Source of the DNA: DATBDN01 sp963715995
GTDB taxonomy: Bacteria; Actinomycetota; Thermoleophilia; Solirubrobacterales; Thermoleophilaceae
Direction of reading: 5' to 3'
Length of the DNA stretch: 64,000 bases
Assembly: GCA_963715995.1 (NCBI GenBank)
Contig: OY970283.1
Coordinates: 248,001-312,000, forward strand
The notes beneath the pieces are model-generated. The model was not told the DNA's origin. It was given only the letters and a program-made list of their open reading frames with translations, and did no database searches. Positions 45,836-54,446 of the stretch are shown in pieces (positions within the stretch are counted from its first letter, which is position 1; every line of letters begins with the position of its first letter). The position numbers and the translations under genes were made by a program.

Positions 45836-46498
45836 GTGCGCCCGTTGCTGGCACTGGCCCCGGTGGTGCCGCGCGTGGCGGCCTCAGCCGGCATTGCGCT
45901 GCGCCTCGACCGGCCCGAGCCCACGCTGACCTTCGACGACGGCCCGCACCCCGAGGGGACGCCGGCCGTGCTCGACCTGCTCGACCAAGCGCGGGTCAAG
46001 GCGATCTTCTTCCTGGCCGGCGAGCAGGTGGAGCGCTACCCGGACGTGGCCGCCGAGATCGCCCGGCGCGGGCACGAGATCGGGATCCACTGCTTCGAGC
46101 ACAGGCTCCAGGTGCGGCTCCCGGCCGCCAGCGTCGAGCGCGATCTGATCCGGGCGCTCGAGGTGATCCCCGCCAACACGCGCTACCACCGCCCGCCGCT
46201 CGGCGCCTACAGCGCAGCCGGCCTGGCCGCGGCGCGCGAACACGGCCTCGTTCCGCTGCTGTGGTCGCGCTGGGGCAAGGACTGGCGCCGCCTGACGACG
46301 CCCGAGCGCATAGCCCGGCGCGCGGCGCGCGAGCTGCGGCCCGGCGAGGTGATCCTGCTCCACGACGCCGACCATTACAGCTCGCGGGGATCGTGGCGAC
46401 GGACCGTGGCCGCCCTGCCCGCGATCCTGAGCGCTGTTCAGCCGACCGGATCGGGATCCGGGTCGTCCACCGGCGCCGCGCAGGTGAGCCACTCGTAG
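45836..46498 (+). CDS. NodB-homology polysaccharide deacetylase
   Basis: 220 residues, GTG at 45836 (RPLLALAPVVPRV). Carbohydrate esterase 4 motifs: LTFDDGPHPEGTPAVL (motif 1, Asp-Asp), HEIGIHCFEHR (His-x3-His metal pair), RYHRPPLGAYS (motif 3) and VILLHDADHY (motif 5). Removes N-acetyl groups from peptidoglycan or another glycan. The hydrophobic N-terminus may be a weak anchor. The last 20 residues (GSGSGSSTGAAQ) overlap the convergent epimerase gene by 61 bases. Confidence 0.88.
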   Translation: MRPLLALAPVVPRVAASAGIALRLDRPEPTLTFDDGPHPEGTPAVLDLLDQARVKAIFFLAGEQVERYPDVAAEIARRGHEIGIHCFEHRLQVRLPAASVERDLIRALEVIPANTRYHRPPLGAYSAAGLAAAREHGLVPLLWSRWGKDWRRLTTPERIARRAARELRPGEVILLHDADHYSSRGSWRRTVAALPAILSAVQPTGSGSGSSTGAAQVSHS

Positions 46499-47373
46499 TA
46501 GAGGGCGAGGCCCTCGTCGAGGCTTGTCGACGCGCGCCAGCCGAGCTCGTTCGCGATCCGGGCGCTGGCGATCTCGGCCCCGCTGAAGTCGCCCGCGCGG
46601 CCCTCGGTGTGGAGGATGTCGGTGTCGCCGACGATCGCCGACACCGCCTGTGCGAGCTCGAGGATCGTGACCGTCTCCTCGCTTGCCAGGTTGTAAACGC
46701 GGTTGCGTCCTTCAGGTGCCAGCGAAGCCACGACGCCGCGCGCGATGTCGCCGACATACGTGAAGCGGCGGGACTGCCTGCCTCCCCCGGCGATCGTCAG
46801 CGGCCGTCCTGCAAGCGCGTTCTTGAAGAACTGCGGGATGACCGCCGCGGGGCGGGCACGCGGCCCGTAGGGAATGCCGAAGCGAAGGATCGTGTAGTCG
46901 ACGTCGTAGAGCTCGGCGTAGGACGTGCAGTACATCTCGCTGGCCGCCTTCTGCGCCGTGTATGGATGGCGCGGCAGCGTGAGCGGCGTGTCCTCGTCGA
47001 CGACCGGATCGTCGCAGCCGTCGTAGACCCAGATCGTCGACGCATAGACCACGCGGTCGACCTCCTCCGAGCGGGCGGCCTCGAGCACGTTGGCGGTGCC
47101 GCCCGAGTTCACGCGCTCCGCGTACGCCGGGTCGGCGGCGACGTGGCTCACGTCGGCGATTGCGCCCAGGTGGGCGATCGCGTCGCACCCGCGCGCGGCG
47201 AGGCGCACGGCCTCAGGGTCGGTGAGATCGCCGATGTAGGTGTCGACGTCAGCCGGGTCGTGCCACTGGGAGGTGGTCACGTCGAAGATGCGCGGCTCGT
47301 GACCCGCGGCCACGAGTTCATCCACCACGTGCGAGCCGATGAAGCCGGCGCCGCCTGTCGTCAGGACCTTCAT
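46438..47373 (-). CDS. NAD-dependent sugar-nucleotide epimerase/dehydratase
   Basis: 311 residues, ATG at 47373 (KVLTTGGAGFIGSHVVDELV). Rossmann GGAGFIG; catalytic Tyr-x3-Lys in HPYTAQKAASEMY; RFGIPYGPRARPAAVIPQF as in UDP-hexose 4-epimerases. Acts on an NDP-sugar for envelope glycans. Its start overlaps the stop of the aminotransferase gene (ATGA), forming a two-gene sugar cassette. The exact substrate is unknown. Confidence 0.9.
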   Translation of the reverse strand: MKVLTTGGAGFIGSHVVDELVAAGHEPRIFDVTTSQWHDPADVDTYIGDLTDPEAVRLAARGCDAIAHLGAIADVSHVAADPAYAERVNSGGTANVLEAARSEEVDRVVYASTIWVYDGCDDPVVDEDTPLTLPRHPYTAQKAASEMYCTSYAELYDVDYTILRFGIPYGPRARPAAVIPQFFKNALAGRPLTIAGGGRQSRRFTYVGDIARGVVASLAPEGRNRVYNLASEETVTILELAQAVSAIVGDTDILHTEGRAGDFSGAEIASARIANELGWRASTSLDEGLALYYEWLTCAAPVDDPDPDPVG

Positions 47374-48374
47374 GCGCTTACCGCCTCCTGGAGCTCGATG
47401 TCTGCTGCGTAATAGAGCGGGACGCACCAGTGGTTCTGGGCGACCCAATCGCTGTTGGGGAGCTGCGTGTCGTGCCCGAGCAGGCGATGACACGGCTGGT
47501 CGTAGACCTTGCCGGTCGAGCGCTCGATCGGCTCGAAGACGATGTACTTGTAGTAGCCCGACGTCATCCCATCCGGCAGGCGCAAACGCCGTTCGTGCAG
47601 CGGGTCGAGCCGCTCGCGCGCAACGCGGTTCTTGTAGTCGACGATGTCGGGCATGCGCTCGGTGGCCACGACGCCGACCGCGGCGCTGAACTCGCTCATG
47701 CGCAGGCCAAGTCCCTGGACCTCGTGATCGGGCTTGCCGTAGTTGCGGAACGAACGCGCGAACTCGATCAGCTCAGGGTGCTTCGAGACGAGCATCCCGC
47801 CCTCGCCGGTGGAGACCGTCTTCGTCGCGTAGAACGACCACAAGCCGGCGTCACCCCACGAGCCGGGACGGCGGCCGTCCCAGGATGCGCCGTGCGCATG
47901 CGCGCAGTCCTCGATCAGGAACACGTCGTGCTCGCGGCACCAGGCCGCGATGCGCTGGGTGTCGAACGCGATGTGGCCGCCGATGTGAACGAGGAAGACG
48001 GCCCGCGGGCGGTGGCGCTCGGCCTTCTCCGCGAAATCGTCGTAGGACATGCAGAGGTCGTCGCGGTTGCAGTCGACGAACTCGACTTTCGCGCCGGCGT
48101 GCAGTGCGGCAAGCGGCGTGGCCATGAAGGTGTTCGACGGGCACAGCACCGTCTGGCCGCGCACCCCGGCGAACTCGAGCGCCGTAAGCGCCGCGCCCGT
48201 CCAGCCGCCGAAGGCCACGGCCGGCAGGTCGTTCCATGCGCCCCAGGCCGTCTCGAAGCGCTCGGTGAGTGGTCCTTCGCTCCAGCGCGACGAGTCGATC
48301 GCCTCGTCCCACAGGTCGTGAAGCCGTGCGCGGTCGCGGTCGTCGAAGCCGATGCGGAAGCTCGAATGGGCCAA
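47370..48374 (-). CDS. DegT/DnrJ/EryC1/StrS-family PLP aminotransferase
   Basis: 334 residues, TTG at 48374 (AHSSFRIGFDDRDRARLHDL). VLCPSNTFMATPLAALHAGA and FLIEDCAHAHGASWDGR, then the PLP-lysine in SFYATKTVSTGEGGMLV. Transaminates a keto-sugar nucleotide, probably the partner of the epimerase that follows. The C-terminus (ADIELQEAVSA) is slightly short. Divergent from the two-component operon by 55 bases. Confidence 0.9.
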   Translation of the reverse strand: MAHSSFRIGFDDRDRARLHDLWDEAIDSSRWSEGPLTERFETAWGAWNDLPAVAFGGWTGAALTALEFAGVRGQTVLCPSNTFMATPLAALHAGAKVEFVDCNRDDLCMSYDDFAEKAERHRPRAVFLVHIGGHIAFDTQRIAAWCREHDVFLIEDCAHAHGASWDGRRPGSWGDAGLWSFYATKTVSTGEGGMLVSKHPELIEFARSFRNYGKPDHEVQGLGLRMSEFSAAVGVVATERMPDIVDYKNRVARERLDPLHERRLRLPDGMTSGYYKYIVFEPIERSTGKVYDQPCHRLLGHDTQLPNSDWVAQNHWCVPLYYAADIELQEAVSA

Positions 48375-48429
48375 GCCTGAGACTCAACTCCATGCTCGTG
48401 AGAAGAAGATGAGAGGCTAGGCTCGGCAG

Positions 48430-49110
48430 GTGCGCGTCCTGGTCGTCGAGGATGAGATCAAGATGGCCGGGCTGGTCCGCCGCGGCCTGAACGAGGAGGG
48501 CCTCGCGGTGGACGTCGCGGGGACGGGTGAGGACGCGCTCGTGCGCGCCGGCGCCACCGACTACGACGCGATCGTGCTCGACGTGACGCTGCCGGGGATG
48601 TCGGGCTTCGACACCTGCCGCGAGCTGCGCGAGCGCGGCACCTGGGCTCCCGTGCTGTTCCTGACCGCGCGCGACGGGATCGAGGACCGCATCGCGGGTC
48701 TCGACGGCGGCGGTGACGACTACCTGACGAAGCCATTCTCGCTGGCCGAGCTGACGGCGAGGCTGCGCGCGCTGTTCAGGCGTCACCCGAGCGAGCGGCC
48801 GAGCGTGCTGGAGATCGGCGGCATCCGCCTCGATCCGGCCACGCGGCTCGTGACGCGCGACGGCACCGACGTCGACCTGTCGGCGAAGGAGTTCGCGCTG
48901 CTCGAGACGTTCATGCGCGCCCCCGGCCGCGTGCTCTCGCGCTTCCACCTGCTCGAGCACGTCTGGGACTACTCGTACGAGCAGCGCTCGAACGTGGTCG
49001 ACGTTTACGTGCGCTACCTGCGCGAGAAGCTCGACCGGCCGTTCGGCGTCGAGTCGATCGAGACCGTGCGCGGCGCGGGCTACCGGCTGCGCGAGGACGG
49101 CGGCCGGTGA
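48430..49110 (+). CDS. OmpR-family response regulator
   Basis: 226 residues, GTG at 48430. Receiver: LVVEDEIKMAGLVRRGLNEE, phospho-acceptor Asp in YDAIVLDVTLPGMSG, DYLTKPFSLAEL with conserved Lys. C-terminal winged helix: DLSAKEFALLETFMRAPGRV and RSNVVDVYVRYLREKLDRP. It overlaps the kinase gene by four bases (GTGA). Regulon unknown. Confidence 0.95.
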   Translation: MRVLVVEDEIKMAGLVRRGLNEEGLAVDVAGTGEDALVRAGATDYDAIVLDVTLPGMSGFDTCRELRERGTWAPVLFLTARDGIEDRIAGLDGGGDDYLTKPFSLAELTARLRALFRRHPSERPSVLEIGGIRLDPATRLVTRDGTDVDLSAKEFALLETFMRAPGRVLSRFHLLEHVWDYSYEQRSNVVDVYVRYLREKLDRPFGVESIETVRGAGYRLREDGGR

Positions 49111-50573
49111 AAGCCCGCATCGCCGGCGCGATCCGGCGAATGCCGATCCGCATCAAGCTGGCGCTGATCTCGATGGGCGTGATGAGCGTGGTGATGCTCG
49201 GCACCGGCCTGTTCCTGTACGCACGGTTCGAGGACGAGCTCGACACCTCGATCGACCAGGCACTCGCCTCGCGCGCCGTCGCCGCCAGCGTCTTGTCGGC
49301 GGGCAAGAGCCAGGCGCCGCTGAAGCGCGAGCTGAGCCGCGAGGAGGGCTTCGGCGAACTCGTCGCATCGAACGGACGCGTGGTGGCGGCGACGCCGGAC
49401 GTCGGCACGCGGCTGCTGATCCCGCGCAACCGGCTCCAAGCGGCGTCGCGTGGGCCGGTCTACTTCGAGCTGAAGCACCTCCAGGCCATCTCCAAGCACG
49501 CGCGGCTGATCGCGCGGCCCGTGGGGCGCAACGGCTGGATCATCGTCGCGGGCACCACGCTGAAGGACCGCGAGCGGGCCAACGAGAGCCTTGCGCGCGC
49601 ACTGGTGATCGGGCTCCCGATCGCCCTGCTCGTGGCGACGATCGCCGCCATCGCCCTGATCGGGGGCGCGCTGCGCCCGGTCGAGCGCATGCGCAGTCGC
49701 GCGGCCACCATCTCCGCCGGTGAGGCGAACGCGCGCCTGCCGCTGCCCGAGGCCCAGGACGAGATCCGCCGCCTGGGCGAGACCCTCAACGCGATGCTCG
49801 CGCGCCTCCAGCAGGCGTTCGCTCGCGAGCGGGCATTCGTAGCGGACGCCAGCCACGAGCTGCGCACCCCGCTGGCGATCCTGAAGGCCGAGCTGGAGTT
49901 GGCCTCGCGCGGGCCGCGCACGCACGCCGAGCTGAGCGCGGCCGTCGAATCGGCCGTCGAAGAGGTCGACCGCCTGACGCGGCTCGCCGAAGACCTGCTC
50001 GTGCTCGCCCGCAGCGATCACGGCCGGCTGCCGGTACGCGCCGAGCCGCAACCGCTCGCGCCGCTCATGCAGCAGGTGGTCGAGGCGTTCTCCGCGCGTG
50101 CGCGGGCGCAGGGCCGAAGCGTGGAGCTCGAGCCCGATGAGGGGCTGACCGCGTTCGTGGACGGCGAGCGCCTGCGCCAGGCCCTTGGCAACCTGGTTGA
50201 CAATTCACTTACTCACGGCGCGGGGCCGGTGTCGCTGTCGGCTCGGCGCGTGAACGGCAGCGTCGAGCTGCACGTGCGCGATGCGGGCGACGGCTTCTCG
50301 GCCGACCTTCTTGCACATGCATTCGAGCGCTTCACACGTGGTGACGCGGCGCGCGGGCGCGGCGGCAGCGGACTGGGCCTGGCGATCGTCGACGCGATCG
50401 CCCGCGGACACGGCGGCAGCGCTCAGGCGCGCAACATGGATTCCGGAAGCGACGTGTGGCTGGCGCTGCCGGCGCAGTCCTCTGCGCGACGCACCAGGGG
50501 CAGCACAAACCAGAGTCCGCCGAACAGCACCAGCGCCAGCGCTCCGGTGACCACCGCGGCCGCGTCCGAATAG
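49107..50573 (+). CDS. sensor histidine kinase
   Basis: 488 residues, GTG at 49107. Two membrane helices (about 18-38 and 170-192) flank an extracytoplasmic sensor domain of about 130 residues. HAMP follows, then HisKA AFVADASHELRTPLAILKAE (phosphorylated His), and HATPase N, G1 and G2 boxes LGNLVDNSLTHG, RDAGDGFSADLLAHAFERF and GGSGLGLAIVDAIARGHGG. Partner of the upstream OmpR regulator. The C-terminal 35 residues (SSARRTRGSTNQSPPNSTSA) are unconserved and run antisense into the convergent DUF6328 gene; the domain ends at about 450. Confidence 0.94.
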   Translation: MKARIAGAIRRMPIRIKLALISMGVMSVVMLGTGLFLYARFEDELDTSIDQALASRAVAASVLSAGKSQAPLKRELSREEGFGELVASNGRVVAATPDVGTRLLIPRNRLQAASRGPVYFELKHLQAISKHARLIARPVGRNGWIIVAGTTLKDRERANESLARALVIGLPIALLVATIAAIALIGGALRPVERMRSRAATISAGEANARLPLPEAQDEIRRLGETLNAMLARLQQAFARERAFVADASHELRTPLAILKAELELASRGPRTHAELSAAVESAVEEVDRLTRLAEDLLVLARSDHGRLPVRAEPQPLAPLMQQVVEAFSARARAQGRSVELEPDEGLTAFVDGERLRQALGNLVDNSLTHGAGPVSLSARRVNGSVELHVRDAGDGFSADLLAHAFERFTRGDAARGRGGSGLGLAIVDAIARGHGGSAQARNMDSGSDVWLALPAQSSARRTRGSTNQSPPNSTSASAPVTTAAASE

Positions 50574-50932
50574 AGGACGTCGGTCACCAGCACGATCACG
50601 CCGATCATCGAGACGGCCAGGAACACCAGCCCGGCGATCGCGAACTTGTTGGCGGTGAAGAGGATGCGTTCCTTCTCGCGCTTGCGGAAGTTGAGCCGGT
50701 GGTAGGCGGTTGGGCAGATGAAGCAGGCAGTCGACGCGGACGTGGCGAGCAACGTGGCGAAGAAGACGTCCTTCTGGAACGGCGTGATCCGGCTGTAGCC
50801 GTTGGAGAACGGCACGGCGAGCAGGAACGCGAACAGCACCTGCACGCCCGGCAGCGCCACGCGCAGCTCGTTCAGCAGCTCGATGAGCTCGCGGTTGACA
50901 CGCTCGCGACGGGTCTCGTCGTCATGCTGCAC
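50423..50932 (-). CDS. DUF6328 family membrane protein
   Basis: About 169 residues from GTG at 50932 (QHDDETRRERVNRELIELLN), preceded by GGAGGG. Four hydrophobic helices; LRVALPGVQVLFAFLLAVPF and TACFICPTAYHRLNFRKREK are DUF6328 signatures. Function unknown, common in actinobacteria. A start at 50959 is possible but overlaps the divergent CoA-transferase. Its 3' end overlaps the kinase gene by about 150 bases on the opposite strand, a long convergent overlap. Confidence 0.85.
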   Translation of the reverse strand: MQHDDETRRERVNRELIELLNELRVALPGVQVLFAFLLAVPFSNGYSRITPFQKDVFFATLLATSASTACFICPTAYHRLNFRKREKERILFTANKFAIAGLVFLAVSMIGVIVLVTDVLYSDAAAVVTGALALVLFGGLWFVLPLVRRAEDCAGSASHTSLPESMLRA

Positions 50933-50934
50933 GG

Positions 50935-52119
50935 GTGCACCCTCCATCCAGCGCGCCATTGAACAACCTGCGCGTTGTCGACCTCTCGCGCGTGCTCGCG
51001 GGCCCGTACTGCACGATGGTGCTGGCCGACCTCGGCGCCGACGTCGTGAAGATCGAGCGCCCGGGCGAGGGCGACGAGACGCGCTCGTGGGGCCCGCCGT
51101 ATGCGGGCACCGAATCGGCCTACTACCTGTCGATCAACCGCTCGAAGCGGTCCGTCGCCCTCGACCTGAAGGACCCGCGGGCGCTGGAGATCGCCGTCGA
51201 GCTGTGTCTCGGCGCCGACGTGGTGATCGAGAACTTCCGGGCCGGCGCGGCCGATGCGATGGGCCTCGGCTTCGACGCGCTGAGCGCGCGCAACGAGCGG
51301 CTCGTCTACTGCTCGATCACCGGCTTCGGCTCCGACCGCGTGCCGCGCGGGCGGCCGGGCTACGACTTCGTCGCGCAGGCCGAGTCGGGCCTGATGGCGG
51401 TCACGGGCAATGCCGAGCCGACCAAGGTTGGCGTGGCGATCGTCGACGTGCTCGCGGGACTTCACGCAGCGGTTGCGATCCTCGCGGCCGTGAACGGCGG
51501 CGGCCCGCGCCACGTCGAGGTGCCGCTGCTCGACACGGCGCTCGCGTCGCTGGTGAACGTGGCATCGGGGGCGCTCGTCACCGGCAGCGAGCCCGGCCGC
51601 TACGGCAACGCGCACCCGCACATCGTTCCCTACCAGCCGCTGCGCAGCGCGGACGGGATGCTCGCTGTCGCGGCGGCCAACGACGGGTTGTTCCGGCGCC
51701 TGTGCGCCGTGCTCGAGCGACCCGGCCTGGCCGAGCGCTTCCCCACGAATGCATCGCGCGTGGAGGGTCGCGCCGAGCTGATCGCGGAGCTCGAGGCGGT
51801 GTTCGCGACGCGTCCGGCCGACGAGTGGGCGGCACTGCTCGATGCGGCCGGCGTGCCCGCGGGAAAGATCCGCGGCGTGCTCGATGCAATCGAGGCGGCG
51901 ACGGCCGCGGGGCACGATCCGCGCGTGACCGTGGACCACCCCACGATCGGGCCGCTGCAGCTGATCGGCTCGCCGATCCGCACCGCCGGGATGCCCGCGC
52001 CGACGCCGCCGCCACTGCTCGGGGAGCACACGCGTGAAGTCCTGCGCGAGCAGGGCGTGGACGACGCCGAGATCGATGCGCTTGCGGCACGCGGAGCAGC
52101 CGGGCTCGCATCTGTCTGA
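50935..52119 (+). CDS. family III CoA-transferase (CaiB/BaiF)
   Basis: 394 residues from GTG at 50935; TTG at 50959 (NNLRVVDLSRVLAGPYCTMV) is an equally good start. It has DLGADVVKIERPGEGDETR, INRSKRSVALDLKDP, IENFRAGAADAMGLGFD and RPGYDFVAQAESGLMAVTG, where the catalytic Asp is expected. Transfers CoA between carboxylic acids. Next to an aldehyde dehydrogenase, which suggests catabolism of an organic acid, unspecified. Confidence 0.92.
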   Translation: MHPPSSAPLNNLRVVDLSRVLAGPYCTMVLADLGADVVKIERPGEGDETRSWGPPYAGTESAYYLSINRSKRSVALDLKDPRALEIAVELCLGADVVIENFRAGAADAMGLGFDALSARNERLVYCSITGFGSDRVPRGRPGYDFVAQAESGLMAVTGNAEPTKVGVAIVDVLAGLHAAVAILAAVNGGGPRHVEVPLLDTALASLVNVASGALVTGSEPGRYGNAHPHIVPYQPLRSADGMLAVAAANDGLFRRLCAVLERPGLAERFPTNASRVEGRAELIAELEAVFATRPADEWAALLDAAGVPAGKIRGVLDAIEAATAAGHDPRVTVDHPTIGPLQLIGSPIRTAGMPAPTPPPLLGEHTREVLREQGVDDAEIDALAARGAAGLASV

Positions 52120-52158
52120 CGGCTGGGCGCGCCCGATTGCCCGGGATAGCATCGAGGC

Positions 52159-53730
52159 ATGGCCACCATCGCTTCCAACGCGCGCACTGTCACGTCCTAC
52201 ATCGGCGGGTCGAGCTCATCGGATGCTCCCGGCGGCAGTCTCCAGTCGGTCAACCCTGCCAACACGGACGAGGTCGTCGCGGAGATCCAGCTTGGCGACG
52301 CGGAGACGTTCGCCGCCGCCTGCCGCGCGGCACGCCAGGCTCAGGCGGCGTGGGCGCACACGCCGGCGCCTCAGCGCGGCCGCGCGATCCAGCAGATCGG
52401 GCGGCTGGTCGAGGACAACAAGGAGGCGCTTGCGCGCCTGGTCACGCGCGAGATCGGCAAGCCGTATCCCGAGGCGCTCGGCGAGGTGCAGGAGATCATC
52501 GACACCTGCAACTTCTTCCTCGGCGAAGGCCGGCGGCTGTACGGCCAGACGGTGCCGTCGGAGATGCACGACAAGCAGCTGTTCACCTTCCGCGTGCCGG
52601 TCGGGGTCGCCGCGATCATCACGGCGGGCAACTTCCCGGTGGCCGTGCCGTCGTGGTACCTCGTGCCCGCGCTTCTGTGCGGCAACACCGTCGTCTGGAA
52701 GCCGGCCGAATACGCGGCGGCGTCGGCGCAGGCCATGGCCGAGCTGTTCCTGCACGGCGGGCTGCCGGACGGCGTGCTGAACGTGGTCCAGTGCGAGGGC
52801 GCAGCGGCGTTCGACGGCCTGTCGCAGGCGCTCGACGAGGGGCTTGTGGACAAGATCGGCTTCACCGGCTCCTCGGAGGTCGGCGCGCGGATCGGCGAGC
52901 TCGCGGGGCGCCACCTCCAGTCGCCGTGCCTCGAGCTTGGCGGCAAGAACCCGCTCGTGGTCATGCCCGACGCCGACCTCGACCTGGCCGTCGAAGGAGC
53001 GCTCTTCAGCGGCTTCGGCACGGCCGGACAGCGCTGCACGTCGCTCGGCACCGTGATGGCGCACGAGTCGATCCACGACGAGTTCCTGAAGCGCTTCGCT
53101 GCGGCCACCGAGGCGGCGGCTGTCGGTGACCCGACGCAGGACGTGCTCTACGGGCCGATGATGAGCGAGCGCTTCCACGAGCGCTTCCAGGACTGGCTCG
53201 GCTGGATCCGGGACCACCACTCGGTGCACGGCTCGTCTGCCGTGGGGCGGATCACGTCAGAGTCCCCGCGTGCCGGGTTCGTGGGCGACCCCGACATCGG
53301 GATCTACGACCACCCGACGATCGTCTCCGGCGTCACACCCGAGGACGACCTCTATCTGAACGAGACGTTCGGCCCGATAGTCGGCGTCATGAAGTTCGGC
53401 GACTTCGACGAGGCGATCGCGCTTGCCAACGGGCACGGCTACGGGTTGTCGTCGGCGATCTACACGAACGACCCCAAGGCCGCGTTCCAGTTCCGCGAGC
53501 GGATCTCGGCCGGCATGGTGTCGGTGAACAACTCGACCTCGGGCGCCGAGGCACACCTGCCCTTCGGGGGCAACGGCAAGTCCGGCAACGGGTCGCGCCA
53601 GTCGGGCATCTGGGTGCTCGACCAGTTCACGCGCTGGCAGTCGATGAACTGGGATTACGCCGGCAAGCTCCAGAAGGCGCAGATGGACATCGAGGACGTT
53701 GCCGCGGACCTGAGCTTCCGCCTGCCGTGA
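52159..53730 (+). CDS. NAD(P)-dependent aldehyde dehydrogenase
   Basis: 523 residues, ATG at 52159. FRVPVGVAAIITAGNFPVAV, KIGFTGSSEVGARIGELAG (NAD), CLELGGKNPLVVMPDADLDL (general-base Glu) and GTAGQRCTSLGTVMAHESI (catalytic Cys). Oxidises an aldehyde to a carboxylate; similarity to the ALDH7/semialdehyde group is suggested by FSGFGTAGQRCTS but the substrate is open. Stop overlaps the next gene (GTGA). Confidence 0.93.
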   Translation: MATIASNARTVTSYIGGSSSSDAPGGSLQSVNPANTDEVVAEIQLGDAETFAAACRAARQAQAAWAHTPAPQRGRAIQQIGRLVEDNKEALARLVTREIGKPYPEALGEVQEIIDTCNFFLGEGRRLYGQTVPSEMHDKQLFTFRVPVGVAAIITAGNFPVAVPSWYLVPALLCGNTVVWKPAEYAAASAQAMAELFLHGGLPDGVLNVVQCEGAAAFDGLSQALDEGLVDKIGFTGSSEVGARIGELAGRHLQSPCLELGGKNPLVVMPDADLDLAVEGALFSGFGTAGQRCTSLGTVMAHESIHDEFLKRFAAATEAAAVGDPTQDVLYGPMMSERFHERFQDWLGWIRDHHSVHGSSAVGRITSESPRAGFVGDPDIGIYDHPTIVSGVTPEDDLYLNETFGPIVGVMKFGDFDEAIALANGHGYGLSSAIYTNDPKAAFQFRERISAGMVSVNNSTSGAEAHLPFGGNGKSGNGSRQSGIWVLDQFTRWQSMNWDYAGKLQKAQMDIEDVAADLSFRLP

Positions 53731-54125
53731 TCGATTCGCAGGCCTGGCTCGACGCCTGGAACTCACAGGGCGCGCAGCCGAAGTTCGACATCACCGATCC
53801 CGAGATCGAGGTGCACGCGGTCACGCTCGGTATCGAGGGCCGCCACTACAAGGGCCACGAGGGCGTACGTCAGTGGATGCGCGACATCCGCGACCGCTTC
53901 GGCGCGCGGACGGTGGCCGAGGCGGTCGACCCGCTGGGCGACGACGCCGTGATGATCCGCGGCACGCTCGTGATCGGCGACGGCTTCGGTGGCGAGGACG
54001 AGCAGCGCTTCGCGATGGTGGTGCACCTGCGCCACGACAAGGCGCTGTGGATCGGCACCTTCTTCTCGGCCGCCGACGCCAAGGCTGCCTACGAGGCCGG
54101 AGTGACGGGCCCGGCCGCCGGGTAG
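53727..54125 (+). CDS. SnoaL/NTF2-like protein
   Basis: 132 residues, GTG at 53727. NTF2-like fold: WLDAWNSQGAQPKFDITDPE, RHYKGHEGVRQWMRDIRDRF, and a beta sheet ending MVVHLRHDKALWIGTFFSAA. One of three such small proteins here (also 27861 and 62532). Possibly a small-molecule isomerase/dehydratase or binding protein. Confidence 0.82.
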   Translation: MIDSQAWLDAWNSQGAQPKFDITDPEIEVHAVTLGIEGRHYKGHEGVRQWMRDIRDRFGARTVAEAVDPLGDDAVMIRGTLVIGDGFGGEDEQRFAMVVHLRHDKALWIGTFFSAADAKAAYEAGVTGPAAG

Positions 54126-54134
54126 GTTCAGGGC

Positions 54135-54374
54135 ATGCCGCGGATTCCGGGACTGAAGGCGACACCATGGATGCGGGTCGTGTGGCTCGTCCAGATCGTC
54201 ATGGGCGGGCTCCAGGAGCTCGAGGCGAACGAGCGCAAGCAGGCGCGCGAGATCGCGAAGCGCGTATATCGCAACCGCCGCTTGGACCCGAAGGACCGCG
54301 AGAAGCTCATGCGGTTCGCGAAGAAGGCGGGCCGAGGCGCAGCACGCGGAGCCCGAGGCCGGAAGCGAACTTAA
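54135..54374 (+). CDS. small basic hypothetical protein
   Basis: 79 residues, ATG at 54135. A hydrophobic N-terminal third (TPWMRVVWLVQIVMGGLQEL) is followed by a strongly basic helix (RKQAREIAKRVYRNRRLDPK). It could associate with membrane or nucleic acid. No family recognised. Its TAA (54372-54374) is provided by the edge of a palindromic repeat. Confidence 0.68.
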   Translation: MPRIPGLKATPWMRVVWLVQIVMGGLQELEANERKQAREIAKRVYRNRRLDPKDREKLMRFAKKAGRGAARGARGRKRT

Positions 54375-54400
54375 AGACGGGGCCAGGCCCCGTTCTCATC
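54372..54400. repeat. stop-codon-associated palindrome, copy 2
   Basis: TAA-AG then the perfect palindrome ACGGGGCCAGGCCCCGT (54377-54393), then TC-TCA. The TAA ends the gene at 54135-54374. On the other strand the right edge reads TGAGAACGGGG, another stop triplet two bases before the stem. Confidence 0.88.
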
Positions 54401-54408
54401 TTCGTTCC

Positions 54409-54429
54409 AGACGGGGACAGGTCCCGTCT
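54409..54429. repeat. diverged stop-codon-type palindrome
   Basis: AGACGGGGACAGGTCCCGTCT; outer seven base pairs are intact and the centre is mismatched. On the minus strand it is preceded by TGA. It lies between copy 2 and the start of the following membrane-protein gene, close to its ribosome site (GGAGGG, 54439-54444). Confidence 0.7.
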
Positions 54430-54446
54430 TCAGCTCACGGAGGGAC